Below are positions 1 through 7,458 of a stretch of 64,000 nt of DNA, one piece after another. Source of the stretch: Saccharococcus thermophilus (GTDB lineage Bacteria > Bacillota > Bacilli > Bacillales > Anoxybacillaceae); assembly GCF_011761475.1 (NCBI RefSeq), contig NZ_JAASRS010000001.1, positions 806,001 to 870,000 on the forward strand. The letters are read 5' to 3'. The notes beneath the pieces are model-generated. The model saw nothing but the letters and a program-made list of their open reading frames with translations, made no database searches and was not told where the DNA came from. Made by a program: the position numbers and the translations under genes. Position 1 is the stretch's first letter. The number at the start of each line of letters is the position of its first letter.

Positions 1-1
1 G

Positions 2-316
2 ATGGGCCTTACGCCGTTTCATCTCAATGATTTGGAAAAAGAAGTGCAAGATATCGATATTTGCATTAATACGATCCCACATTTAATCGTGACGGCAAGT
101 GTGATCGCGAAAATGCCGACACACACGCTTATCGTTGATTTAGCCTCAAAGCCTGGCGGCACCGATTTTCGTTACGCCGAAAAGCGCGGGGTAAAAGCGA
201 TCCTCGCACCAGGGCTGCCGGGAGCGGTCGCGCCAAAAACAGCGGGGCAAATTATCGCGAATGTTCTTTCACAACTATTATATGCGGATTTACAAAAAAG
301 AAAGGGGAATGCGTAA
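2..316 (+). CDS. dpaA: Dipicolinate synthase subunit A, C-terminal part (cut by window start)
   Basis: Partial gene: the window starts inside it and only the last 104 residues are visible. Subunit A of dipicolinate synthase (SpoVFA) works with subunit B to convert dihydroxy-tetrahydrodipicolinate to dipicolinic acid in the mother cell; the product loads the spore core with calcium. The visible part contains a nucleotide-binding-like segment (ICINTIPHLIV) and a DLASKPGG motif typical of this NAD(P)-dependent dehydrogenase-like family. Its stop codon TAA is followed at once by the ATG of the subunit B gene, so the two are translationally linked. The upstream promoter (sigma-K in Bacillus subtilis) lies outside the window. 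Confidence 0.93.
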   Translation: MGLTPFHLNDLEKEVQDIDICINTIPHLIVTASVIAKMPTHTLIVDLASKPGGTDFRYAEKRGVKAILAPGLPGAVAPKTAGQIIANVLSQLLYADLQKRKGNA

Positions 317-922
317 ATGAGTTTAAAAGGAAAGCGAATCGGATTTGGGTTAACGGGTTCTCATTGTACGTATGATGCGGTCATGCCGGAAATTGAAAAA
401 TTAGTAAAAGAAGGAGCGGAAGTGCTGCCGATTGTAACGTATACGGTGAAAGCGACCAACACCCGTTTCGGCGAAGGAGAAGAATGGGTCAAAAAACTAG
501 AAGAAATAACAGGAAACGAAGTGATTGATACGATTGTGAAAGCGGAGCCGCTCGGTCCGAAAATTCCGCTCGATTGTATGGTTATCGCACCGTTGACCGG
601 AAATTCGATGAGCAAACTGGCTAACGCGATGACCGATTCCCCGGTATTGATGGCAGCAAAGGCGACGATGCGCAATCATCGTCCAGTCGTGCTTGGCATT
701 TCCACAAACGACGCGTTAGGGTTGAACGGAGTCAATTTAATGCGCCTAATGGCGGCGAAAAATATTTACTTTATTCCGTTTGGCCAAGACGCTCCGCATA
801 CGAAGCCAAATTCGATGGTCGCAAAAATGTCGCTGCTTCGCGATACTATTCTTGCCGCGTTGGAAGGAAAACAGCTGCAACCGGTGATTATCGAGAAATT
901 CCGCGACGGTGATCCGTCGTAA
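317..922 (+). CDS. dpaB: Dipicolinate synthase subunit B
   Basis: SpoVFB/DpaB, 201 residues, the usual family length. It is a flavoprotein-like subunit of dipicolinate synthase and starts with KRIGFGLTGSHCTYD, a Rossmann-like segment shared with phosphopantothenoylcysteine decarboxylase-type flavoproteins; an APLTGNSMSKLANAMTD segment lies near residue 90-107. It acts with DpaA during sporulation. The ATG directly abuts the dpaA stop and has a purine-rich site (GAAAGGGGAA) upstream. The gene stands immediately before the lysine/diaminopimelate genes that supply its substrate, the B. subtilis arrangement. Confidence 0.95.
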   Translation: MSLKGKRIGFGLTGSHCTYDAVMPEIEKLVKEGAEVLPIVTYTVKATNTRFGEGEEWVKKLEEITGNEVIDTIVKAEPLGPKIPLDCMVIAPLTGNSMSKLANAMTDSPVLMAAKATMRNHRPVVLGISTNDALGLNGVNLMRLMAAKNIYFIPFGQDAPHTKPNSMVAKMSLLRDTILAALEGKQLQPVIIEKFRDGDPS

Positions 923-969
923 CCGATCCGAAAGCGAATCGGTAGAAAATTCATTCTCATGTATAAAAA

Positions 970-997
970 TTTTCACTCTTTTAAAGTAGAATATGAT
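970..997 (+). promoter_or_regulatory. Putative sigma-A promoter of asd-dapG-dapA
   Basis: A -35-like TTTTCA (970-975) and a -10 TATGAT (992-997) are separated by 16 bases. Transcription would start near 1004 and give a leader of about 255 nt before asd. This would allow vegetative expression of the lysine pathway genes independently of the sporulation genes upstream. Confidence 0.5.
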
Positions 998-1003
998 AAA
1001 ATA

Positions 1004-1260
1004 AAAACTATCAATTTACATTGATTGACCACGAAAGCCCGCGACTGTAGTCATCGGGATGAAGTGGGAACCGGTTTTGAACCGGGCCGACAGGATGCAA
1101 AGCACCAATGAGGTGTTTGTCCATGAAATTCTAGCGGAACAAGAGCGAACGTCTACACGAAGGTGTAGAGAAGACTCTTCTGTACGCTAGAACCTGTCGA
1201 TTTCCATCGTACAGAGATTCCGTAATGTGATTGAGTGATGATGTGGAAGGAGAATGGTTC
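1004..1260 (+). ncRNA. Structured 5' leader upstream of asd (candidate cis-regulatory RNA)
   Basis: This interval has no convincing reading frame but is packed with complementary segments. Hairpin 1 pairs CCCG(1038)/CGGG(1055) and GACT(1043)/AGTC(1049). Hairpin 2 pairs CCGGTT(1071-1076) with AACCGG(1080-1085). A junction helix pairs CGACAGG(1088-1094) with CCTGTCG(1193-1199) and encloses two arms: CAAAGCACC(1098)/GGTGTTTG(1112), and a three-tier arm TTCTAGCG(1129)/CGCTAGAA(1185), AAGAG(1141)/CTCTT(1175), TCTACAC(1152)/GTGTAGA(1163) with a GAAG loop. CTGTACG(1180-1186)/CGTACAG(1208-1214) is a competing helix. It does not resemble the lysine riboswitch or T-box sequences I know. Function is inferred from position only. 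Confidence 0.6.
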
Positions 1261-2307
1261 ATGGAAGAAAGACGCTTTCACGTTGCAGTGGTTGGTGCAA
1301 CAGGTGCAGTTGGTCAACAAATGGTACAAACACTCGAAAATAGAAACTTTCCAGTCGGAAAACTGACTTTATTATCATCGGAGCGTTCTGCGGGCAAAAA
1401 AATGCGCTTTCGCGGCGAAGAAATTGAAGTGCAAGTGGCGACGCCGGAAAGCTTTGCCGGCGTAGATATCGCCCTTTTTAGCGCAGGCGGAGCGGTTTCC
1501 AAAGCGCTGGCGCCGGAAGCGGTAAAACGCGGCGCGATTGTCATCGATAATACGAGCGCGTTCCGCATGGACGAAAATGTGCCGCTTGTCGTTCCGGAAG
1601 TGAATGAACAAGATTTAACATGGCATAACGGCATTATCGCCAATCCAAACTGTTCCACCATTCAAATGGTGGTGGCGCTCGAACCGATCCGCCAGGCGTT
1701 TGGGCTAAAACGGGTGATTGTCTCTACGTATCAGGCTGTATCGGGTGCCGGCGCGCAGGCGATTGAGGAATTAAAGACACAATCAAAAGCGGTGTTAAAC
1801 GGCGAGTCGGTGACGTCGGAAATTTTGCCGGTGAAATCGGACCGCAAACATTACCAAATCGCGTTTAACGCCATTCCGCAAATTGATAAATTCCAAGAGA
1901 ACGGCTTTACATTTGAAGAAATGAAAATGATCAATGAAACGAAAAAAATTATGCATATGCCAGAGCTGCAAGTGGCAGCGACATGTGTGCGCATCCCGGT
2001 TGTCAGCGGCCATTCGGAGTCGGTATATATTGAAATTGAAAAAGACGGCGTCAGCGCGGACGACATTAAAGCGGTGTTAAAAGAGGCGCCAGGCGTTGTT
2101 TTACAAGATCAACCAAGCGAACAGGTGTATCCAATGCCGGTCGATTGCGTCGGCAAATATGATGTGTTCGTTGGCCGCATTCGTAAAGACTTAGACAATG
2201 ACCGCGCTTTCCATTTATGGATTGTAGCGGACAATTTATTAAAAGGCGCGGCATCGAATTCGGTGCAAATTGCCGAAAGCCTGCTGAAATTAGGACTTGT
2301 GAAATAA
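1261..2307 (+). CDS. asd: Aspartate-semialdehyde dehydrogenase
   Basis: 348 residues. Reduces L-aspartyl-4-phosphate to aspartate semialdehyde with NADPH, the branch-point step to diaminopimelate/lysine, dipicolinate, threonine and methionine. An N-terminal Rossmann motif VAVVGATGAVGQQM starts near residue 8, and the active-site cysteine is C131 in NPNCSTIQM. The ATG at 1261 is preferred over an in-frame GTG at 1231 because AAGGAG sits 8 bases before it and the protein then begins MEERRFHVAVVG as in relatives. First gene of asd-dapG-dapA, behind a long structured leader. Confidence 0.95.
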   Translation: MEERRFHVAVVGATGAVGQQMVQTLENRNFPVGKLTLLSSERSAGKKMRFRGEEIEVQVATPESFAGVDIALFSAGGAVSKALAPEAVKRGAIVIDNTSAFRMDENVPLVVPEVNEQDLTWHNGIIANPNCSTIQMVVALEPIRQAFGLKRVIVSTYQAVSGAGAQAIEELKTQSKAVLNGESVTSEILPVKSDRKHYQIAFNAIPQIDKFQENGFTFEEMKMINETKKIMHMPELQVAATCVRIPVVSGHSESVYIEIEKDGVSADDIKAVLKEAPGVVLQDQPSEQVYPMPVDCVGKYDVFVGRIRKDLDNDRAFHLWIVADNLLKGAASNSVQIAESLLKLGLVK

Positions 2308-2338
2308 AAAATGGAGACAGTCACATCGAGGTGTTAAC

Positions 2339-3592
2339 ATGAAAATCATTGTCCAAAAATTTGGGGGCACATCCGTCCGCGATGAACGCGGACGGGATTT
2401 TGCGCGCAAACATATTGAAAGAGCGCTGGAAGACGGCTACAAAGTCGTCGTTGTTGTTTCGGCGATGGGACGGAAAGGAGAGCCGTATGCAACGGATACG
2501 CTCCTTAGCCTGATTGGAGGGGCGAACAATTACGTCAGCAAGCGTGAACAAGATATGCTGATGGCATGCGGCGAAATTATTTCCAGCGTCGTGTTTACCA
2601 ACCTTTTAAATAAACATGGCATCAAAGCGACGGCGTTCACCGGCGCGCAGGCAGGGTTTCGCACGAATGATGATCATACGAATGCCAAGATTATTGAAAT
2701 GCGTTGCGAGCGCGTCCTTGAAGCGCTGCATGAGTATGATGTCGTCGTTGTCGCCGGCTTCCAAGGGGTGACGGAAAACGGTGATATTACGACGCTTGGC
2801 CGCGGCGGAAGCGATACGTCGGCAGCGGCGCTTGGCGCGGCGCTAAACGCCGAGTGGGTCGATATTTTTACCGACGTCGAAGGCGTGATGACCGCTGACC
2901 CGCGCATTGTCGAAAACGCCCGTCCGCTCGATGTCGTTACGTATACGGAAATTTGCAACATGGCGTACCAAGGGGCGAAGGTGATTCATCCGCGCGCGGT
3001 CGAAATCGCAATGCAGGCAAAAGTGCCGCTGCGCGTGCGCTCCACGTATTCCGATTCATTAGGAACGCTTGTGACTTCAGCTATTCGCGGCAAAAAAGGA
3101 AGCGATGTCAAAGAGCGATTAGTGACAGGAATTACGTACGTTTCCAACGTTACGCAAATTAAAGTGCAGGCGAAAGAAGGGCATTATGAACTGCAGTCCG
3201 ATGTGTTTAAAGCGATGGCCAATGAAGGAATCAGCGTGGACTTTATTAATATTTCGCCACACGGAGTCGTTTATACGGTTGCAGGAGAAATGACGGAAAA
3301 AGCGGTTGCCGCATTGCGTCGCATCGGTTACGAACCAATCGTCACAACAGGATGTGCAAAAGTGTCCACCGTTGGCGCGGGGATTGCCGGAGTGCCAGGG
3401 GTGACCGCAAAAATTGTCACTGCTCTTTCCGAGCAAGGAATTCAAATTTTGCAATCGGCTGACAGCCATACGACCATTTGGGTATTAGTAAAAGAGGAAG
3501 ACATGAAAAAAGCTGTCAATGCGCTGCATGATGCCTTTCATCTTTCCGAACCGTCATGGGATGAGTACGATATAAATTGGAATGAGGAGTGA
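2339..3592 (+). CDS. dapG: Aspartate kinase (DapG type)
   Basis: 417 residues. Phosphorylates aspartate as the first step of the diaminopimelate pathway. Begins with the aspartokinase signature KIIVQKFGGTSV, contains TLGRGGSDTSAAALGAAL near residue 155-172, and ends with two ACT regulatory domains (about residues 265-405). In B. subtilis the orthologue is aspartokinase I, inhibited by meso-diaminopimelate and serving cell-wall and spore needs; the same role is inferred from its position between asd and dapA. ATG is preceded by a GAGGTG site, 31 bases after asd. Confidence 0.94.
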   Translation: MKIIVQKFGGTSVRDERGRDFARKHIERALEDGYKVVVVVSAMGRKGEPYATDTLLSLIGGANNYVSKREQDMLMACGEIISSVVFTNLLNKHGIKATAFTGAQAGFRTNDDHTNAKIIEMRCERVLEALHEYDVVVVAGFQGVTENGDITTLGRGGSDTSAAALGAALNAEWVDIFTDVEGVMTADPRIVENARPLDVVTYTEICNMAYQGAKVIHPRAVEIAMQAKVPLRVRSTYSDSLGTLVTSAIRGKKGSDVKERLVTGITYVSNVTQIKVQAKEGHYELQSDVFKAMANEGISVDFINISPHGVVYTVAGEMTEKAVAALRRIGYEPIVTTGCAKVSTVGAGIAGVPGVTAKIVTALSEQGIQILQSADSHTTIWVLVKEEDMKKAVNALHDAFHLSEPSWDEYDINWNEE

Positions 3593-3596
3593 AAGC

Positions 3597-4469
3597 ATGG
3601 TTCAATTCGGTAAAATCGTAACAGCGATGGTTACGCCGTTTGACCGTAAAGGAAATATTGATTTTGCGAAAACGACAAATCTTGTCAACTACTTGTTGGA
3701 AAACGGAACCGATTCGCTCGTTGTTGCCGGCACGACCGGTGAATCGGCGACCTTGACGACCGAAGAAAAATTGGCGTTATTCCGCCATGTCGTTTCCGTG
3801 GTTGATGGAAGAGTTCCAGTGATTGCCGGGACGGGGACAAACAATACGCGCGCATCGATCGAGCTGACGAAAAAGGCGGAAGAAATCGGTGTCGACGCGG
3901 TGCTGCTCGTGGCGCCATATTATAATAAACCAAATCAGGAAGGATTATATCAGCATTTTAAAGCGATCGCCGAAAGCACATCGCTTCCGGTCATGTTGTA
4001 TAACATCCCGGGCCGTTCGGTTGTAAACATGGCAGTCGATACGGTTGTCCGTTTATCCGAAATTCCAAATATCGTTGCCGTGAAAGACGCGAGCGGCAAT
4101 TTGGATGCGATGACGGAAATCATCGCGCGTACGCGGGAAGACTTCCAGCTTTACAGCGGCGATGACAGCATTACGCTTCCGGTGTTAGCGATCGGCGGAG
4201 CCGGCGTCGTTTCGGTCGCATCGCATATCATCGGCAATGAAATGCAGCAAATGATCGCCGCCTTTGAAGCCGGTGACAATAAGAAAGCGGCCAAGCTACA
4301 TCAAAAACTGCTACCGCTTATGAAAGGGCTGTTTGCCGCGCCAAACCCGGTGCCGGTAAAAACGGCATTGCAGCTAAAAGGATTAGATGTCGGCTCGGTG
4401 CGCCTGCCGCTTGTCCCGCTCACCGAGCAAGAGCGCAGTGAGCTGTTGCGTCTCCTAAATACGTTATAA
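3597..4469 (+). CDS. dapA: 4-hydroxy-tetrahydrodipicolinate synthase
   Basis: 290 residues. Condenses pyruvate with aspartate semialdehyde; its product feeds both diaminopimelate and, through DpaAB, dipicolinate. TIM-barrel enzyme with the Schiff-base lysine K163 in AVKDASGN, Y135 and R140 in the MLYNIPGR segment and the conserved TTGES motif at residues 46-50. The ATG at 3597 has GAGGAG just upstream and lies 4 bases after the dapG stop, so the genes are probably coupled. An intrinsic terminator follows. Confidence 0.95.
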   Translation: MVQFGKIVTAMVTPFDRKGNIDFAKTTNLVNYLLENGTDSLVVAGTTGESATLTTEEKLALFRHVVSVVDGRVPVIAGTGTNNTRASIELTKKAEEIGVDAVLLVAPYYNKPNQEGLYQHFKAIAESTSLPVMLYNIPGRSVVNMAVDTVVRLSEIPNIVAVKDASGNLDAMTEIIARTREDFQLYSGDDSITLPVLAIGGAGVVSVASHIIGNEMQQMIAAFEAGDNKKAAKLHQKLLPLMKGLFAAPNPVPVKTALQLKGLDVGSVRLPLVPLTEQERSELLRLLNTL

Positions 4470-4475
4470 TCCGGA

Positions 4476-4506
4476 CCAATCCGCTTTATGCGGGTTGGTT
4501 TTTTTG
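4476..4506 (+). terminator. Intrinsic terminator after dapA
   Basis: CCAATCCGC / GCGGGTTGG stem with a 5-nt loop followed by seven T residues. Ends the asd-dapG-dapA unit. Confidence 0.9.
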
Positions 4507-4510
4507 TGGA

Positions 4511-4562
4511 ATAAAGCGCTTTATAAACTATCTTGTGTTTAAAATCGACCATCAGTTATAAT
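4511..4562 (+). promoter_or_regulatory. Putative rnjB promoter and upstream 14-bp palindrome
   Basis: -35-like TTGTGT (4533-4538), 18-base spacer, -10 TATAAT (4557-4562). Just upstream is the perfect palindrome ATAAAGCGCTTTAT (4511-4524). Its central ten bases match the core of a catabolite-responsive (cre) site, but the flanking TG/CA positions do not, so CcpA control is only a possibility. Confidence 0.5.
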
Positions 4563-4612
4563 AAAATCAAGTGACTTTGAGCGGGTTAGTATCATCATAG
4601 GAGGACGTAGCA

Positions 4613-6277
4613 TTGAGAACGAAACAAGTGGAGAAAATAAGGGTTTTTTCCCTCGGGGGAGTTGGGGAAATCGGCAAAAACATGTATGTCGTGGAGCTCG
4701 ATGATGACATTTTTGTCATTGACGCCGGGGTTATGTTTCCTGAAGATGAGATGCTCGGAATTGATAAAGTGATCCCTGATATTAGCTACCTTGTCGAACG
4801 CCAAGACCGTATTAAAGCGATTTTCTTAACCCACGGACATGAAGAACATATCGGAGCCATTGCATATGTGCTGAAGAAAATTTCCGCGCCGGTGTACGGA
4901 ACGAAACTGACGTTAGCGTTGGCGGAAGCGATTTTAAAGGAGCAAGGAATTACAAACACAAAACTGCATGAAATTCGCTCCGATTCCGAAGTGTTGTTCG
5001 ATAAAGCGAAAGTGACGTTTTTCCGGACGATTCACAGCATCCCCGATTCTGTCGGAATTAGCATTCATACGTCGCAAGGAGCGATTGTGTACACGAGTGA
5101 TTTTAAATTTGACCAGACTCCATACGGCAAAAATCGAGCTGATTTAGGGAAGATGGCACAAATTGGCGAACAAGGGGTGCTTTGCTTACTATCCGATAGC
5201 ACCAATGCAGAACGGCCGGGATATACCGGTTCCGATACGCTTGTCGCTCAGGAAATCGCCGATGTGATTTACAACGCGAGGGGCCGTGTTTTTGTTGCCT
5301 GCTATGCGTCCAACATTACAAGAATCCAGCAAGTGCTGCATGCGGCCAAAACATACGGACGAAAGGTGGCGGTCGTAGGAAAAACGTTGCATAAAGTGAT
5401 GGATATAGCGGTGCGCCTCGGCTATCTGCATCTTCCGGACAAAGTGACGATTTCCATTCATGATATTGACCGCTACGACGATAAAGAATTAATTATTTTA
5501 ACGACAGGCGGCCATGGTGAACCGATGAGCGCATTAGCCCGCATGGCAAAACAAGCCCATAAGCAGGTGAATATAAAAGAAGGAGATACCGTCATTGTCG
5601 CTGCTTCCGTCATGCCGGGATATGAGCTAGGATTCGCGAAAACGATTGATGCGTTATATCGCGCAGGAGCGAATGTCATTTACCGCGAACGAAAAGTGCA
5701 TGTGTCCGGGCATGGATGCCAAGAAGAGCTAAAGCTCATGCTTAATTTGATGAAGCCAAAGTATTTTATTCCTGTTCATGGGGAATACCGCATGCAAAAG
5801 GCGCACGCCAATCTCGCCAAAGCGGTCGGAATTTCCGAAGAGCGGACGTTTTTGATTGACAAAGGCGAAGTGATTGAATTTCGCAACGGTGTGGCGCGTC
5901 CCGGCGGGAAAGTTCCGTACGGAAACATTTTAATTGATGGTCTTGGCATCGGCGATGTGGGCAATATTGTGCTAAGAGACCGGCGTCTTTTATCGCAGGA
6001 CGGCATTTTAATTGTTGTTGTAACATTAAGCAAAGAAGCAAAAAAAATCATTGCTGGACCGGAAATTATTTCGCGCGGCTTTGTGTATGTGAGAGAATCG
6101 GAAACATTGCTCGAGGAAGCGACTAAAATCGTCGCTGCTATCATCAACCAATGTTTGCAGACCTATATGATGGAATGGTCTTCTTTAAAATCCAATATTC
6201 GCGAAGCGTTAGGCCAATTTTTATTTGAAAAAACGAAACGCAAACCAATGATTTTGCCAATTATTATGGAAGTATAG
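4613..6277 (+). CDS. rnjB: Ribonuclease J2
   Basis: 554 residues, the length of B. subtilis RnjB (YmfA) and in the same place. RNase J is a metallo-beta-lactamase/beta-CASP nuclease with endo- and 5' exonuclease activity in mRNA turnover; J2 usually forms a complex with J1 and is much less active. The zinc motif reads THGHEEHIGA (near residues 73-82), with glutamate where J1 enzymes have aspartate, consistent with J2. The C-terminal region includes IPVHGEYRM and a VHVSGHGCQEEL segment. TTG start with AGGAGG nine bases upstream. Own promoter and terminator. Confidence 0.93.
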   Translation: MRTKQVEKIRVFSLGGVGEIGKNMYVVELDDDIFVIDAGVMFPEDEMLGIDKVIPDISYLVERQDRIKAIFLTHGHEEHIGAIAYVLKKISAPVYGTKLTLALAEAILKEQGITNTKLHEIRSDSEVLFDKAKVTFFRTIHSIPDSVGISIHTSQGAIVYTSDFKFDQTPYGKNRADLGKMAQIGEQGVLCLLSDSTNAERPGYTGSDTLVAQEIADVIYNARGRVFVACYASNITRIQQVLHAAKTYGRKVAVVGKTLHKVMDIAVRLGYLHLPDKVTISIHDIDRYDDKELIILTTGGHGEPMSALARMAKQAHKQVNIKEGDTVIVAASVMPGYELGFAKTIDALYRAGANVIYRERKVHVSGHGCQEELKLMLNLMKPKYFIPVHGEYRMQKAHANLAKAVGISEERTFLIDKGEVIEFRNGVARPGGKVPYGNILIDGLGIGDVGNIVLRDRRLLSQDGILIVVVTLSKEAKKIIAGPEIISRGFVYVRESETLLEEATKIVAAIINQCLQTYMMEWSSLKSNIREALGQFLFEKTKRKPMILPIIMEV

Positions 6278-6302
6278 TACGATCATGCTCAAAGTCCACG
6301 GG

Positions 6303-6342
6303 AAAATGCTGGTAGGGAAGCAACCCTATCAGCATTTTTCTT
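6303..6342 (+). terminator. Intrinsic terminator after rnjB
   Basis: AAAATGCTGGTAGGG pairs with CCCTATCAGCATTTT around a 6-nt loop, followed by T-rich sequence. Confidence 0.9.
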
Positions 6343-6361
6343 TTCCGATTCGAGCATACTA
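6332..6361 (+). promoter_or_regulatory. Possible forespore-type promoter before tepA
   Basis: CATACTA (6355-6361) fits the sigma-G/sigma-F -10 consensus and GCATT lies 18 bases upstream (6332-6336), near the sigma-G -35 pattern. It partly overlaps the rnjB terminator. Weak evidence. Confidence 0.35.
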
Positions 6362-6392
6362 AACGTATGATGGAAAGAAAGGAGAATGCATT

Positions 6393-7130
6393 ATGGAAAA
6401 AGAGCGTTACATACAGTCTGATGCCGATGAAAATCAGGAAACAAAAACAGAGCAAACGACAGCGGCGATTCAACAGTTAGGGCAAACGAACATTCCGCAA
6501 ATGACGCTGGATACGAACATTCATTGTTTGACGATTGTCGGGCAAATTGAAGGCCATATTCAGCTGCCTCCACAAAACAAAGCGACGAAATACGAACATG
6601 TCATTCCGCAAATTGTAGCGATCGAACAAAATCAAAATATTGAAGGGCTGCTCGTGATTTTAAATACGGTGGGCGGAGATGTGGAAGCAGGGTTGGCGAT
6701 TGCGGAAATGCTGGCCTCCTTGTCCAAACCGACCGTTTCGATCGTGCTAGGGGGCGGCCACTCGATCGGCGTGCCGATTGCCGTGTCTTGCGACTATTCG
6801 TTCATTACCGAAACAGCAACGATGACGATCCATCCAATTCGTCTGACAGGGCTCGTGATCGGCGTTCCGCAAACATTTGAGTATTTGGACAAAATGCAGG
6901 AACGGGTCGTTCGCTTTGTGACAAAGCATTCGAAAATTAGCGAAGATAAATTTAAGGAACTGATGTTTTCAAAAGGAAATTTGACGCGTGACATCGGCAC
7001 GAACGTCGTCGGCCCCGATGCGGTCCAATACGGGTTGATTGATGAAGTCGGCGGTGTTTCGCAGGCGATGAACAAATTGCGGGAACTAATTGAAATGAAA
7101 AAATCCGGTGAAAGGAAGATGATTCAATGA
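6393..7130 (+). CDS. tepA: TepA, ClpP-like serine protease
   Basis: 245 residues; ClpP/crotonase-fold protein. The core [17 protein letters not shown] (near residue 118) carries the serine nucleophile and the TMTIHPI segment holds the following histidine, as in ClpP. B. subtilis TepA was first described as a translocation-enhancing protein and later linked to spore protein turnover. The first 60 residues are polar and low in hydrophobicity, with no signal peptide. ATG with AAAGGAG upstream. Its last codons overlap ylzJ by four bases (ATGA), so the pair is an operon. Confidence 0.9.
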   Translation: MEKERYIQSDADENQETKTEQTTAAIQQLGQTNIPQMTLDTNIHCLTIVGQIEGHIQLPPQNKATKYEHVIPQIVAIEQNQNIEGLLVILNTVGGDVEAGLAIAEMLASLSKPTVSIVLGGGHSIGVPIAVSCDYSFITETATMTIHPIRLTGLVIGVPQTFEYLDKMQERVVRFVTKHSKISEDKFKELMFSKGNLTRDIGTNVVGPDAVQYGLIDEVGGVSQAMNKLRELIEMKKSGERKMIQ

Positions 7131-7351
7131 TTTTATACACGATCATGCCGGAGCATTTAATTTTTCCAACGGACGCCTCAGCATATGAAAAGCAAAAGAT
7201 GGTCTATTATGACGGTATTCCGTTTCTCGTGCAAAAGACAGACACCGATGAATATGAAATTGTGCAAAATTTAAGTACCAACCCGTTTCATTTTTTAGAG
7301 TCAAAATATGCGCCTGGGTCGCGATTCCCGATTTCTGCCGCAACATCGTAA
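7127..7351 (+). CDS. ylzJ: YlzJ-like small protein
   Basis: 74 residues, no domain of known function. Matches the small YlzJ family that always follows tepA in Bacillaceae. The start codon overlaps the tepA stop (ATGA), indicating translational coupling. It contains a conserved LIFP-type N-terminal segment and ends ...[17 protein letters not shown]-like. Function unknown; conserved adjacency suggests that it acts with TepA. Confidence 0.8.
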   Translation: MILYTIMPEHLIFPTDASAYEKQKMVYYDGIPFLVQKTDTDEYEIVQNLSTNPFHFLESKYAPGSRFPISAATS

Positions 7352-7393
7352 TGAATTCCATGTCCATTCATGATATAATAAATAAGCAAACGG

Positions 7394-7423
7394 AAAAAAG
7401 CAGCCATTGTTGGCTGCTTTTTT
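7394..7423 (+). terminator. Intrinsic terminator after ylzJ
   Basis: GCAGCCA / TGGCTGC stem with TTGT loop, flanked by six A and six T residues; could work in both directions. Confidence 0.9.
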
Positions 7424-7458
7424 CCAGTCTTCCAATTCGTTCATTGGAGTGAATCGTT

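Noticed and set aside
1031-1060. CCCGCGACTGT in the asd leader, also cobalamin-riboswitch-like
   Set aside because: Only 11 bases match; the neighbouring conserved elements are missing and the segment is explained by a local hairpin.
4511-4524. Perfect palindrome ATAAAGCGCTTTAT as a CcpA (cre) site
   Set aside because: The core fits but the outer TG...CA positions required in cre consensus are absent; kept only as a note in the rnjB promoter entry.
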